The notes below the pieces were generated by a model. That model was given only the letters and a program-made list of their open reading frames with translations. It was not told the DNA's origin and ran no database searches. Shown here one piece after another: positions 51,855 through 60,391 of a stretch of DNA of 64,000 nucleotides. Position 1 is the stretch's first letter. The number at the start of each line of letters is the position of its first letter. A program made the position numbers and the translations under genes. The DNA is from Psychromonas ingrahamii 37 (GTDB lineage Bacteria; Pseudomonadota; Gammaproteobacteria; Enterobacterales; Psychromonadaceae): the NCBI RefSeq assembly GCF_000015285.1, contig NC_008709.1:1488001-1552000 (forward strand). Reading direction: 5' to 3'.

Positions 51855-53744
51855 TTGAATTATAAATCCCCTTCTGTATTTGGTACGTTACTCGGTTATG
51901 CGCCAGGTGGTGTTGCTGCCTACTCCTCTGATTATGATACAGCCAGCGATATAAAATACCCCAAACGAAGCGCCTTTCGCAGTTATTTTAATGGTATTTA
52001 TATGGGCTATAAATGGCAGTGTGTTGAATTTGCCCGGCGTTGGATGTATATCAATAAGGGGACTCTTTTTGATGATGTGGCCATGGCCTATGAGATATTT
52101 GACTTACGTACGGTGAGAAATCTTGCAACTAATAGCCTGCTGCCCTTACAGGCATTTTGTAATGGCAGTAAAAGCTTGCCGCAGCCGGGCAGTTTGTTAA
52201 TTTGGGATCAGGGGGGAGAGTTCGCAGAAACCGGTCATGTTGCCATTGTTACCGAGGTATTTCCCGATAAATTACGTATTGTGGAGCAAAATTTAGATCA
52301 CCAAATTTGGCCTGAGGGGCACTCTTTTAGCCGAGAACTTCCCGCGACGACTACCGAAGAAGGTGAGTATTGGTTAAAATGCTCCTTTAATGATGCCACT
52401 ATTTTAGGCTGGATGACACAAACCGAGGATGATCGCGATGCCGAGCCGACTCTAGAAACCAATAAGCAGTTATTTAATTTAATCAGCCGCCGGGCAAAAG
52501 AGCAGCCCAACCCGCAAAAATCTTGGCTTAATGTTGCTAATGAGGATGAGGCCGCTTATGTGAAGGCGATGCATGGCCATAAACTTAGCGCGGTTACAGC
52601 GGATCAATATCGTTATTATGTTTTGTCGGAAACCGCACAGCATGCATTACAGCGAGCTGCCAATGAGTTGCATGCTTTATTTATGCATGCCACGGATTAT
52701 GTGTTGGAAAACCAAGCGCTATTAAATAAATTTAATTTACCTGTCGCGATTTTACCCAAAATACGTCAGTCATGGGATAACCGTTTAAATGAACTAATTA
52801 CCAGTCGTTTTGACTTTGCCATGACCCCACAAGGGTTAAAGGTCTATGAGTACAATTGTGATTCAGCCTCCTGTTATATGGAAAGTGCCAAAATTCAGGG
52901 TAAATGGGCTCGCCATTATGGTGTTCAGGAAGGACAGGACAGTGGCAAAGATCTTTTTAATCATCTGGTTAACGCATGGCGTAAAAGTCAGGCAAAAGGA
53001 CTGGTGCATATTTTGCATGATAATGACCCAGAAGAAAAATACCATGCGTTATTTATACAGCAAACATTAAAATCGGCAGGGCTCGAGAGTAAGCTTATCT
53101 CTGCTATAAGCAGTCTGCGATGGAATAGTTCGGGTGATATCTTAGATGAGGAAGGGCAATTAATTCACTGGGTGTGGAAAACCTGGTCCTGGGAAACGGC
53201 TCTGGGTCAAATTCGTGCACAATGTGAAGTGGATCAAGCGCTTGCGGAAAAATATCAACCTCTGTGGCAACAGGTTAGTCCCCCGCGTCTGGCGGATGTA
53301 TTACTGCATAAAAATATTATGATTTTTGAGCCGTTATGGACCCTCATCCCCAGTAATAAAGCAATTCTTCCTGTGCTTTGGTCACTCTTCCCAAATCATC
53401 CTCTGTTATTGCATACTAATTTTGTTTTAAATGCTGATTTACAGGCGAGCGGTTATGTCAGTAAGCCAATTGTTGGGCGCTGCGGGGCCAACATTCAGGT
53501 GGTAAATCATCACGAAGATATTCTTGAGGAGACGGGAGGGCAATTTTCGGCACAGGATCAAATCTATCAGGCATTATTTCCACTGCCACTGGTGGATGGT
53601 TATTATGTACAGGTCTGCGCCTTTACGGCCGCTGGTAAATATGCGGGCAGTTGTCTGCGTGTTGACTCCTCGATGATCATCAGTAAAGACAGTGATTGTA
53701 TGGCATTACGTTTTGTAAATGATGATCATATTCTAAGTCAATAA
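51855..53744 (+). CDS. gss: Bifunctional glutathionylspermidine synthetase/amidase
   Basis: 629 residues, about the length of E. coli Gss (619). N-terminal CHAP-type amidase (about 1-195) with catalytic Cys56 in YKWQCVEFARRW and a His in ETGHVAIVTEV hydrolyses glutathionylspermidine. The C-terminal ATP-grasp-like synthetase (about 205-625) joins glutathione and spermidine: RFDFAMTPQGLKVYEYNCDS, WKTWSWETALGQIR, KPIVGRCGANIQV and VDGYYVQVCAFT are family marks. It begins at TTG 51855, with a weak AGG upstream and no better start. The enzyme links thiol redox state and polyamines, notable given the NspS/MbaA pair nearby. Confidence 0.93.
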   Translation: MNYKSPSVFGTLLGYAPGGVAAYSSDYDTASDIKYPKRSAFRSYFNGIYMGYKWQCVEFARRWMYINKGTLFDDVAMAYEIFDLRTVRNLATNSLLPLQAFCNGSKSLPQPGSLLIWDQGGEFAETGHVAIVTEVFPDKLRIVEQNLDHQIWPEGHSFSRELPATTTEEGEYWLKCSFNDATILGWMTQTEDDRDAEPTLETNKQLFNLISRRAKEQPNPQKSWLNVANEDEAAYVKAMHGHKLSAVTADQYRYYVLSETAQHALQRAANELHALFMHATDYVLENQALLNKFNLPVAILPKIRQSWDNRLNELITSRFDFAMTPQGLKVYEYNCDSASCYMESAKIQGKWARHYGVQEGQDSGKDLFNHLVNAWRKSQAKGLVHILHDNDPEEKYHALFIQQTLKSAGLESKLISAISSLRWNSSGDILDEEGQLIHWVWKTWSWETALGQIRAQCEVDQALAEKYQPLWQQVSPPRLADVLLHKNIMIFEPLWTLIPSNKAILPVLWSLFPNHPLLLHTNFVLNADLQASGYVSKPIVGRCGANIQVVNHHEDILEETGGQFSAQDQIYQALFPLPLVDGYYVQVCAFTAAGKYAGSCLRVDSSMIISKDSDCMALRFVNDDHILSQ

Positions 53745-53906
53745 TAGGGTATTGATGACATTTTTTACAATACTTCCAGGGTGATTATGGGCTTAGCACT
53801 GGGTATTGCCAACAAAAATTCCATTAGTTTATAGCGAATAATCTTTACTGATAAAGATCATCACTTACAATCAGCGCTTTGATTTTATGTTAATAAGGAT
53901 TTAATC

Positions 53907-54767
53907 ATGGCCTATCTGCTCACAGTGACCCTATTATGAGCTTTTTCGTTTAGTTTAATTGGTGTTTATTTGGCGGGAGAAGTGGATCCATGGTTTTCTG
54001 TATTGCTGCGTATCCTGCTTGCGACCTTAGTGTTTTTACCTTTTTTACGCCCCCGTGAAATTACTTTGCCAGTTGCACTAAAACTAATGGCCATCGGCGC
54101 CGTTCAACTCGGCTTAATGTATGTTTTCTATTATCAATCGTTCCTCTTTTTGACGGTCGCAGAAGTGTTGTTATTTACTGTGATGACGCCTATTTATGTC
54201 ACCTTGATCAATGATGCCTTTGATCGTCGGTTTAACCGCAATTTTATGTTACCTACTGTTATCGCGACAGCTGGCGCGGTTGCAATTCGCTATAACGGCG
54301 TTGATAGTAATTTTTTACTGGGATTTGTGATGGTGCAGGGGGCGAATCTTTGTTTTGCTGCGGGGCAGGTGGGTTATAAACGTTTATTGGCCAGGCACGA
54401 ACTTGAGCAGAAAACAATTTTCGGATGGTTTTTTATTGGCGCATTGCTGGTGGCAAGTATCTGTTATCTGATTTTTGGTAACAGTGAAAAATTACCAACC
54501 ACGAATCTACAATGGGGAATACTTATCTATCTCGGCACGATTGCCTCGGGTTTGGGATATTTTGCATGGAATAAAGGCGCAACCTTAGTCAATGTCGGCG
54601 TTCTGGCGGTGATGAATAATTTGCTTATTCCTACGGGTATATTGGTCAATGTTCTTATTTGGAATCGTGATGCAGATATTTTAAGGTTAAACATTGGCGG
54701 GGCGACTATATTATTTGCCTTAGTGCTTAATCAGTGGCTAAGTAAAAGGGCTAAGTTAGCAACTTAA
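53907..54767 (+). pseudogene. EamA (CAAT-type) transporter gene with in-frame TGA at codon 11
   Basis: From ATG 53907 (AAGGA at 53894-53898) the frame reads MAYLLTVTLL, then TGA (53937-53939), then AFSFSLIGVYLAGE and a complete DMT-type carrier to 54767. The first helix of this family has LLWAFSFSLIG, so TGG to TGA is inferred. The remainder (LGLMYVFYYQSFLFL, VAEVLLFTVMTPIYVTLIND, GTIASGLGYFAWNKGA) is intact, with about nine helices. A TTG at 53970 could start a shortened protein lacking helix 1. Either a very recent pseudogene, a sequencing error, or low-level readthrough. Confidence 0.8.
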
Positions 54768-54792
54768 CTGGCTTTGGCCTTGTAGATTATTA

Positions 54793-55117
54793 TATACCCA
54801 TGATACTTCAAGATGCAAAGTCAGCAAAGAAAATTGTGCCGAGATGCTAGGCATAAAATTAAATTATAGTTATTCTATATAGAGATTTTATAACAAAGCA
54901 GATTGGTACAATTTTCCTTGCCCTACGGGGCGCTAGCTCGAAAACCAGCGCTGCGTTGCACCCATCGAAAAGGGAATAACCATTTAAGATGTAAATGCTT
55001 GCATTTGCATCTACCGCTAGAGGATTAACACAGTTAATCGCTCGAAAGGTCATGTTGCGTCTTGCTCTGCTCTCCGAGCTTGCGCCTGACAAAGCATCTT
55101 GAAGTAACATGGGTATA
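54793..55117. mobile_element. MITE-like element with 24-bp terminal inverted repeats
   Basis: A 325-base element bounded by inverted repeats: left 54793-54816 (TATACCCATGATACTTCAAG then ATGC) and right 55094-55117, complementary at 23 of 24 positions. It carries no transposase. An internal palindrome lies at 54989-55014 (AGATG..AAATGC / GCATTT..CATCT). Ends of this kind (CATCTTGAAGT then ATGGGTATA) are common in genomes of marine gammaproteobacteria. No clear target-site duplication is visible. Confidence 0.75.
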
Positions 55118-55679
55118 GGTATCCATGCATTTTAAAATAAATACCAGCCAGGCATAAAACGATGTTTTAGTCTTTGTTATTGATTTGATGAATAACCTCC
55201 TATGATTCATCACTGCTTGGCCAACTAAAGCTATTCAAAATAGTGTCATAGGATTTTGTGAAATCAGAGCAAGCTCTCAATAAACGGGAAGTAGAGTGGT
55301 CTCATTATTTGATTATGGACTTACCCGATACAGGCGCTAATTTGTTACCCAAAATTATTATAGTTACCATTTTTTGACCTCTTTTTTACTTTAGAATACA
55401 GTTACTAAGGTGTTACAATAAGCGTGGATAAAAGGTTTGAATCAAGCAGACGTTTTAATACGCTGTTATGGGATTATTAAAATGGTTTAATCTATAAGAT
55501 GATTTTTAGGTGCGATTTAATGAACCGCTCAACAGCTGCGTGATGCCTGATAACCTACCGAAAAAACTGCCTATCTCTTTTGAACATGCGTTAACGCATT
55601 GTTTGATAACATTACCTTGCTATAAAATGTTTTTTATTTATTAAGCAGATAAAGTTGTAAATTGTTAGCCGGGAGTTAA
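55118..55679. other. Intergenic region upstream of the HD-GYP gene
   Basis: About 560 bases between the MITE-like element and the HD-GYP gene. I see no gene, RNA or strong repeat. The GCCGGGAG tract at 55668-55675 serves as ribosome site for the next gene. Confidence 0.45.
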
Positions 55680-56540
55680 ATGAACTTAAAACCACACTAT
55701 CAAATCGTCTTGGTGTATCTGATCGTCGGAATATTATGGATATCTTTATCTGACTGGGCCGTAGCCTTATTATTTCAAGATAGTGATAATATTATTGTTG
55801 CACAGAACATTAAAGGATGGAGTTTTATTGCCATCACTGCGTTGCTTTTGTTTTTTCTTATCAGAAAAAAAATGAATGCAGTCACAGAAATAAACACCCA
55901 ATTAGTTGAAAGTTATGAACACACCATGAGTGGCTGGGTTCATCTTATCGATCTTCGTCATCGGGAGACAAAAAATCATACTGAACGGGTGACCAAAATG
56001 ACCCTTAAGCTGACAAAACTGTTTGGCATTACTGATCCGGTTGAACTTAATCACATTAAGTGGGGAGCCATGCTTCATGATCTAGGAAAAATTGCTCTGA
56101 GTGATAATGTTTTAACTAAACCGGGGAAACTCGATTCAGCAGAGTGGGCGGAAATGAAAATGCACCCGCAAATAGCCCATGATATTTTATCTACCATTGA
56201 TTATCTTATTCCCTGCAGAGACATTCCCTATTGCCACCATGAAAAGTGGGATGGTAGCGGTTACCCTCAAGGTATAAAAGGAGATGCAATACCAATAACA
56301 GCCAGAATTTTCGCTGTTATTGATGTATGGGATGCCCTTATTCATTCTCGGGTATATAAATCTGGCTGGCCGGAAGAAAAAGTGCTGCAGCATATTAAAG
56401 AGCAGTCAGGCAGTCATTTTGATCCGGATATAGTTAAATTATTTTTAGAAAACTATAGTGAGATAAAAGAAAGTTTGAGGGTTACTGATGCTCCGACGTC
56501 ACAAAATAGCATTACAACCGATAGCATACAGGCCTGTTAA
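55680..56540 (+). CDS. Membrane HD-GYP c-di-GMP phosphodiesterase
   Basis: 286-residue protein with two N-terminal helices (about 9-28 and 46-62), a short coiled linker, then an HD-GYP domain (about 80-260). Metal and catalytic landmarks are complete: an N-terminal ETKNHTERV, H133-D134 in MLHDLGKIAL, the HHEKWDGSGYPQGIKG signature with GYP at 194-196, and ARIFAVIDVWDAL. It should hydrolyse c-di-GMP to pGpG/GMP at the membrane. The loop between helices is only about 17 residues, so no periplasmic sensor domain is present. The last 30 residues are polar and untypical. Seventy-odd bases before the nspS-like gene. Confidence 0.93.
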   Translation: MNLKPHYQIVLVYLIVGILWISLSDWAVALLFQDSDNIIVAQNIKGWSFIAITALLLFFLIRKKMNAVTEINTQLVESYEHTMSGWVHLIDLRHRETKNHTERVTKMTLKLTKLFGITDPVELNHIKWGAMLHDLGKIALSDNVLTKPGKLDSAEWAEMKMHPQIAHDILSTIDYLIPCRDIPYCHHEKWDGSGYPQGIKGDAIPITARIFAVIDVWDALIHSRVYKSGWPEEKVLQHIKEQSGSHFDPDIVKLFLENYSEIKESLRVTDAPTSQNSITTDSIQAC

Positions 56541-56630
56541 AACCATTTTTAATTAAGCTAGTTGGTTAGATTTTGGCATTGTTAGGTGTGTATTAGCACG
56601 TCTAATTAACCTTTTGGTGTGATCCTTATA

Positions 56631-57725
56631 ATGATAAAAAAATTAATAGAGAGGTCTTACCTTAAACAGCCTGTTTTTAACAGTTTGTTATCTGTTAAAA
56701 ACAGGCTGGTGGTTTTATGTTTATGTTTTTTTGTTGTGCCCCTTTATGGGCAGGAGATAAAAATATTAACCTGGGGAGACTACCTTTCAGAATCCGTCGT
56801 TAAGACGTTTACAAAAAAAACGGGTCATACTGTTAAGCTTTATTATTATGATAGCGGGCCTGAGCTTAGTGCCATGTTAACTAATGGTCAGGGCAGTCAA
56901 TTTGATCTGGTACTGGCGGATAATGAAGTAACTGGACACTACGGAAAAGAGGGACTATTTCAATCTCTAACGTCTATTTCCATCGATAACGTGCAATATA
57001 ATAATTTGCAATCGCAACAAGCCTGCAGTCAATACGGTATTCCCTATGCACAGGGCACAATGGGTATTATTTATCGTAGCTCAATATCTAAAACAGTTAT
57101 CGATTCCTGGCAAAATCTTTTATCGCCTCCAAAGGAACATGTGGGGACCACAATGATGTTTAAGGATGATATTGATACTATTGCCATTGCTTTGCTTGCT
57201 CAGGGATTAGATCCCTTCTCTGTCGATGAAGATGAATTAAAATCTGCTTATTTATTACTGAGTGCACAAACAAAAGATCTGTTGCGCTATGGTTATTCTG
57301 TTAGTTATGTTTTACGGCAAGGAAAATCGTCACAACTCACTCTTGCGCCAAGCTATTCAGATGATTTAAAAACGATAAAAAGGGCTTCCAGTCAAAATGA
57401 TTGGAAATATGTTGTTCCAAAAGAGGGAACACTTTTTTTTGTAGATTGTTTTACGGCCCCATCGGATGCTGTTGTAAAAGAAGGGACGAAAGCATTTTTG
57501 GCGTTTATTAATGATCCAGTCATGGCCTCTAAAAACGCGCAGGATATCGGGTTTTATACCACTAATGAAGCCGCTCTGTTAATCTCAAGTGATGAGTATA
57601 AAAATGACCGGGAAATTTCACCGAGTGCAGAGATTCTAAAGCGTAGTTATAAATATAAACGCCTCCCTGAAAGCGATGTTATTATCCGTAACAAAATGGT
57701 CACATTATTACAGACTCAAGAGTAG
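56631..57725 (+). CDS. nspS: NspS-like periplasmic polyamine-binding protein
   Basis: 364-residue PotD/NspS-type solute-binding protein with a signal segment (about 25-42, RLVVLCLCFFVVPLYG). The mature start EIKILTWGDYLSESVVKTF is typical of PotD-related proteins. Other marks are YYYDSGPELSAML, YGIPYAQGTMGIIYR and EGTLFFVDCFTAPSDA. No ABC transporter genes accompany it; instead a membrane GGDEF-EAL gene follows after 7 bases, the same arrangement as Vibrio cholerae nspS-mbaA, where NspS signals (nor)spermidine to MbaA. A GTG at 56619 would add four residues. Ligand specificity is inferred. Confidence 0.82.
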   Translation: MIKKLIERSYLKQPVFNSLLSVKNRLVVLCLCFFVVPLYGQEIKILTWGDYLSESVVKTFTKKTGHTVKLYYYDSGPELSAMLTNGQGSQFDLVLADNEVTGHYGKEGLFQSLTSISIDNVQYNNLQSQQACSQYGIPYAQGTMGIIYRSSISKTVIDSWQNLLSPPKEHVGTTMMFKDDIDTIAIALLAQGLDPFSVDEDELKSAYLLLSAQTKDLLRYGYSVSYVLRQGKSSQLTLAPSYSDDLKTIKRASSQNDWKYVVPKEGTLFFVDCFTAPSDAVVKEGTKAFLAFINDPVMASKNAQDIGFYTTNEAALLISSDEYKNDREISPSAEILKRSYKYKRLPESDVIIRNKMVTLLQTQE

Positions 57726-57732
57726 CTGAATT

Positions 57733-60165
57733 ATGACGCTTAGAAAAAAAATAAGGTATATTATATTGCCGGTGATCATCGCTCTTTCTGCCATGATTTC
57801 TTTGCTTTATTATCATCTTTATAAGAATCAAATTATAGAGAATAAAATCACCCTGCTTAACGGTCGTCTTGAAAATCAATTATTGCACGCAGAATACCAG
57901 CTTGATTATGTTAAAAGCTATTTAAGACAAAAAATTGAGAGCAAAGAAGCTTCTCTTATTTTTAATGCCAAACAAGGTGACAATAATCTGTCTGCCCCGG
58001 ATATCACCGCGTTTCTTAATCTGTTTGTTAATCGAAAAAATAGCGCCAATAAAAGTAATCATGTGATTAATGACTTTGTTATTTTTGATTCTTATAAAAA
58101 ATTAATTGTTCATATTAATACGCGCGATCCCTTCGCCAAGCCAATGTTAAAAACAACCACTAAAGCGGTGTTGGATCAGATCTTCGATCAAGCTGATCCG
58201 AACAAAAAAATCTCTCAATATCACTATTTTCTTGATGACCCCTATATTAATAAAATGCCATCGTTATATATTATTCAGGCTTTTTCGCGCTATCAGCTAT
58301 CTTCTAAATTATTCTATGAAAGTAACGAAGATACCTATTTAGCGCAAGCACAACTGGATCTCAATTTCTTTACAGAAGAAATTAGGGTGCTTATTGACGA
58401 AAATAATGGATATTTTAACTATCGGTTTATAAATAAAAATACCAATGCTGATAACTTTTCCTTCACTAGCACCCCATTTCAAGTGAATGATAACGGCGCT
58501 TATGAGGGCAGATTTGGAAGCTCATTATTTGATATTATATTAACACTGGATAAAAACTATTTTGCAGAGCAGTTAAATAATCTTATTGCTACATTTTTAC
58601 TCCTCAATTTTATTGTCATTATATTAAGTTATTTGCTGCTTATTTGGCTCATTGACCAACAAATTATACTGCCTATCACCAAACTGGCTAAAAGTATAAA
58701 GGAAGTTGAAGCTTCACTTGTTGTCGAGCTTAAGCCATTGACAACTAAGGACGAAGTTGCTGATTTAAATGAAAGCTATATTTCACTTATTAATAAAATA
58801 AATACTCTGGCAAACAATGACTCACTGACGGGTCTTGCAAACAGGGGGAGCTTTAACGAAAAGTTGTCCGCTATCATGGACGCCAGGCAAAAAAATAAAA
58901 CCTACGTCGCACTTTTTTTTATCGATTTGGATAATTTTAAATATGTAAATGATACTTTTGGTCACGATACAGGAGATCGTTTACTGGTCGTTTTTAGCCA
59001 GAGGTTACAGCAGTTACTAAGGGCTGAGGATAACTTCATTTCTGGCAATATGATTGATAGTATTGCCAGACTTGGTGGGGATGAGTTTGTTATTTTAATG
59101 AATGGATTACCCTCAATAGAGACGATCGAGAGTATCGGAAAACGCATTTGTGATTTATTTCATAATGGCTTTAGGATTGGTGAAGAGCAATTTGATGTAC
59201 ATGCCAGTATCGGCATTGCTTATTCAAATGACCATCAAATCAATGGTGAGGGACTATTAACTCAAGCCGATGACGCCATGTATTTGGCCAAAAGAGCGGG
59301 TAAAAATAACTTTAAGCTTTTTTCTGATGAGATTAAAGAGAAAATGCTTTTTGAAAAAAATATCGAAAATGAGCTAATTGATGCGCACCGTGATAATAAA
59401 TTACACTTGGTTTTTATGCCCGCCTACTGTGCTGAAACACGCATACTAAGGGGGTATGAAATATTATTACGCTGCCCGAGTCTGCTGAATGTAGGTATTG
59501 GGCCCGATGTTTTTATTCCGATTGCAGAAAATACAGATCTTATTTTAGCGATTGATTTATGGGTTGCACAACAAACTGTTATTAGGCTTAAAGAAGTCAT
59601 CCATAAAAATAGATTTACAGGTTTCTTCTCGTTTAATGTCTCCTCTAAATCACTAAGAAATGATCGATTTTATACTACGCTAAAAGAATTTATCAATACT
59701 AGTGATATAAATCCTAAGCAGCTGGAACTTGAAATAACAGAAACTTGCTTGATGCCGGATGATCATCAGGCGGTTGCCAGCCTTGACCAGCTTAAATCCT
59801 TAGGTGTGCGCATTGCGCTTGATGACTTTGGCACTGGATATACCTCATTTGGACAGATACTTAATTATCCTTTAGATACATTAAAAATTGATCGTTCCTT
59901 TGTGACTGATTTGCGCAATACCCCGGTTGGTCAAAAGCCCACTTTGGATATTATATTTGAGCTTGCAAAAGCGTATCAGCTTAGTGTGATTGTTGAGGGC
60001 ATTGAAACGCAAGCTGATTTTGAGCATGTTAAAACGTTGGGTTGTGATATTGTGCAGGGTTTCTATTTTTCCAACCCGCGAACATGGACAGAGGTGCTGA
60101 AGCATTGTGGTAAATTACATCAAATAGATAAAAGGCCCGATCAACAGAAAAATATTGCATGTTAG
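57733..60165 (+). CDS. mbaA: MbaA-like membrane GGDEF-EAL protein
   Basis: 810-residue c-di-GMP enzyme, similar in size and context to MbaA. TM1 (about 8-28), a large periplasmic sensor region (about 29-285) and TM2 (about 286-310, LLNFIVIILSYLLLIWLI) are followed by HAMP-like, GGDEF and EAL domains. GGDEF is intact at 448-452, but the I-site Arg is replaced (NMID), so product inhibition is doubtful. The phosphodiesterase signature is EIL at 576-578 (YEILLR) with FNVSSKSL, EITETCL, DDFGTGYTS, LKIDRSF, VEGIE and VQGFYFSNP intact, so hydrolysis is likely. It probably reads the NspS-like protein through its periplasmic domain. Confidence 0.88.
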   Translation: MTLRKKIRYIILPVIIALSAMISLLYYHLYKNQIIENKITLLNGRLENQLLHAEYQLDYVKSYLRQKIESKEASLIFNAKQGDNNLSAPDITAFLNLFVNRKNSANKSNHVINDFVIFDSYKKLIVHINTRDPFAKPMLKTTTKAVLDQIFDQADPNKKISQYHYFLDDPYINKMPSLYIIQAFSRYQLSSKLFYESNEDTYLAQAQLDLNFFTEEIRVLIDENNGYFNYRFINKNTNADNFSFTSTPFQVNDNGAYEGRFGSSLFDIILTLDKNYFAEQLNNLIATFLLLNFIVIILSYLLLIWLIDQQIILPITKLAKSIKEVEASLVVELKPLTTKDEVADLNESYISLINKINTLANNDSLTGLANRGSFNEKLSAIMDARQKNKTYVALFFIDLDNFKYVNDTFGHDTGDRLLVVFSQRLQQLLRAEDNFISGNMIDSIARLGGDEFVILMNGLPSIETIESIGKRICDLFHNGFRIGEEQFDVHASIGIAYSNDHQINGEGLLTQADDAMYLAKRAGKNNFKLFSDEIKEKMLFEKNIENELIDAHRDNKLHLVFMPAYCAETRILRGYEILLRCPSLLNVGIGPDVFIPIAENTDLILAIDLWVAQQTVIRLKEVIHKNRFTGFFSFNVSSKSLRNDRFYTTLKEFINTSDINPKQLELEITETCLMPDDHQAVASLDQLKSLGVRIALDDFGTGYTSFGQILNYPLDTLKIDRSFVTDLRNTPVGQKPTLDIIFELAKAYQLSVIVEGIETQADFEHVKTLGCDIVQGFYFSNPRTWTEVLKHCGKLHQIDKRPDQQKNIAC

Positions 60166-60391
60166 GTTAATATTATTCGCGTATAAACTCAGCCTTGGGT
60201 TTGTGATGTCTTTTTGACTTTAAACTGCCCTGGTGAATGGTATTCGGGATTAATACAAAGGCGGGGATATTAAATGCTGCTAAAGCATTAGATACAGCAA
60301 AAAGAAGGGAAGAAATACAGCTTAAAGCTACACTATAAAAATGAATCAGAATTTCAGATACAAATAGCCTAATAAAGTCAAAAGGGTTTCT

